Part shown: positions 28,524-28,616 of the stretch, piece after piece | How the letters are laid out: each line of letters begins with the position of its first letter | Position numbering within the stretch: position 1 is the stretch's first letter | Source of the DNA: DAIDJD01 sp035485275 | GTDB lineage: Bacteria > Oederibacteriota > JAJYGY01 > DAIDJD01 | Length of the DNA stretch: 28,616 bases | Direction of reading: 5' to 3' | Assembly (NCBI GenBank): GCA_035485275.1 | Contig: DATHOE010000038.1 | Coordinates: forward strand, 1 to 28,616 | Translations under genes and position numbers: made by a program | Notes under the pieces: model-generated | The model's input: the letters and a program-made list of their open reading frames with translations, nothing else | Databases searched by the model: none | Told to the model about the DNA's origin: nothing

Positions 28524-28586
28524 CCTTCTCCCACGCGGGCGTGCGGAGAAGGTGAAGACACGGTAAAAACCCCCGGTTTTTCCGTG
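28524..28586 (+). terminator. Two tandem hairpins after bioB (terminator-like)
   Basis: First: CCTTCTCC (28524-28531) pairs with GGAGAAGG (28545-28552), with a further CACGC/GCGTG inside. Second: CACGG plus AAAAACC (28559-28571) pair with GGTTTTT plus CCGTG (28575-28586), loop CCC. No T-run follows, so this may be a weak terminator or another structured element. The window ends soon after. Confidence 0.4.
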
Positions 28587-28616
28587 GAAGGGGGGCCCCC
28601 GCGAGGGAGGCCCTGT

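Overview
The window reads as a chromosomal segment of a Gram-negative, mostly GC-rich bacterium. The envelope type is inferred from several lipobox lipoproteins, a signal-peptide-bearing beta-barrel candidate and periplasmic proteins. All three tRNAs encode their own CCA. Several genes use GTG or TTG starts. I could not assign a phylum from the sequence. An uncultured or environmental lineage would fit the many family-level but not species-level matches.

Region 1 (1-5.7 kb). The tail of a glycogen synthase gene is followed by tRNA-Glu(UUC) with its own promoter and terminator. After it comes a lower-GC accessory block: a secreted protein, three small lipoproteins, a disrupted gene, small membrane proteins, a very AT-rich membrane-protein gene and a large putative outer-membrane beta-barrel protein. 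Two of the lipoprotein genes share a near-identical 56/57-bp leader. The position beside a tRNA gene suggests an island, but I see no integrase and no attachment-site duplicate.

Region 2 (5.7-11 kb). A DHFR/RibD-like reductase is followed by a minus-strand operon azoR - doxX-like - pirin, divergent from an AraC-type regulator. The shared intergenic region carries three TGGACG half-sites. A YjbR/MmcQ-type gene, a small ORF and a DUF4258/HTH toxin-antitoxin pair follow.

Region 3 (11-17.3 kb). A plus-strand operon encodes a ferredoxin-MBL fusion and two tandem YghZ-like aldo-keto reductases and ends in a strong terminator. A tightly packed minus-strand operon encodes DJ-1/PfpI, an EVE-domain protein, a PA0069-type radical SAM protein and a nucleoside phosphorylase; two of its junctions are GTGA overlaps. 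A small membrane protein lies upstream.

Region 4 (17.4-23.7 kb). A CLC-type channel/transporter with a CBS-like tail, an HI0933-family flavoprotein and a class II aldolase/short-chain dehydrogenase fusion form a plus-strand run. Next is the most unusual locus: a single-gene regulator (winged HTH + GHKL ATPase + STAS-like DUF4325). Its promoter region and start codon are overlaid by four TTGACA copies spaced exactly 21 bp apart.

Region 5 (23.7-28.6 kb). A minus-strand tRNA-Leu(UAA) and initiator tRNA-Met gene pair has a near-consensus promoter. A plus-strand operon follows: GNAT - aspartate aminotransferase - TrmH/SpoU methyltransferase - an exported beta-carbonic-anhydrase-like protein lacking both zinc cysteines - biotin synthase.
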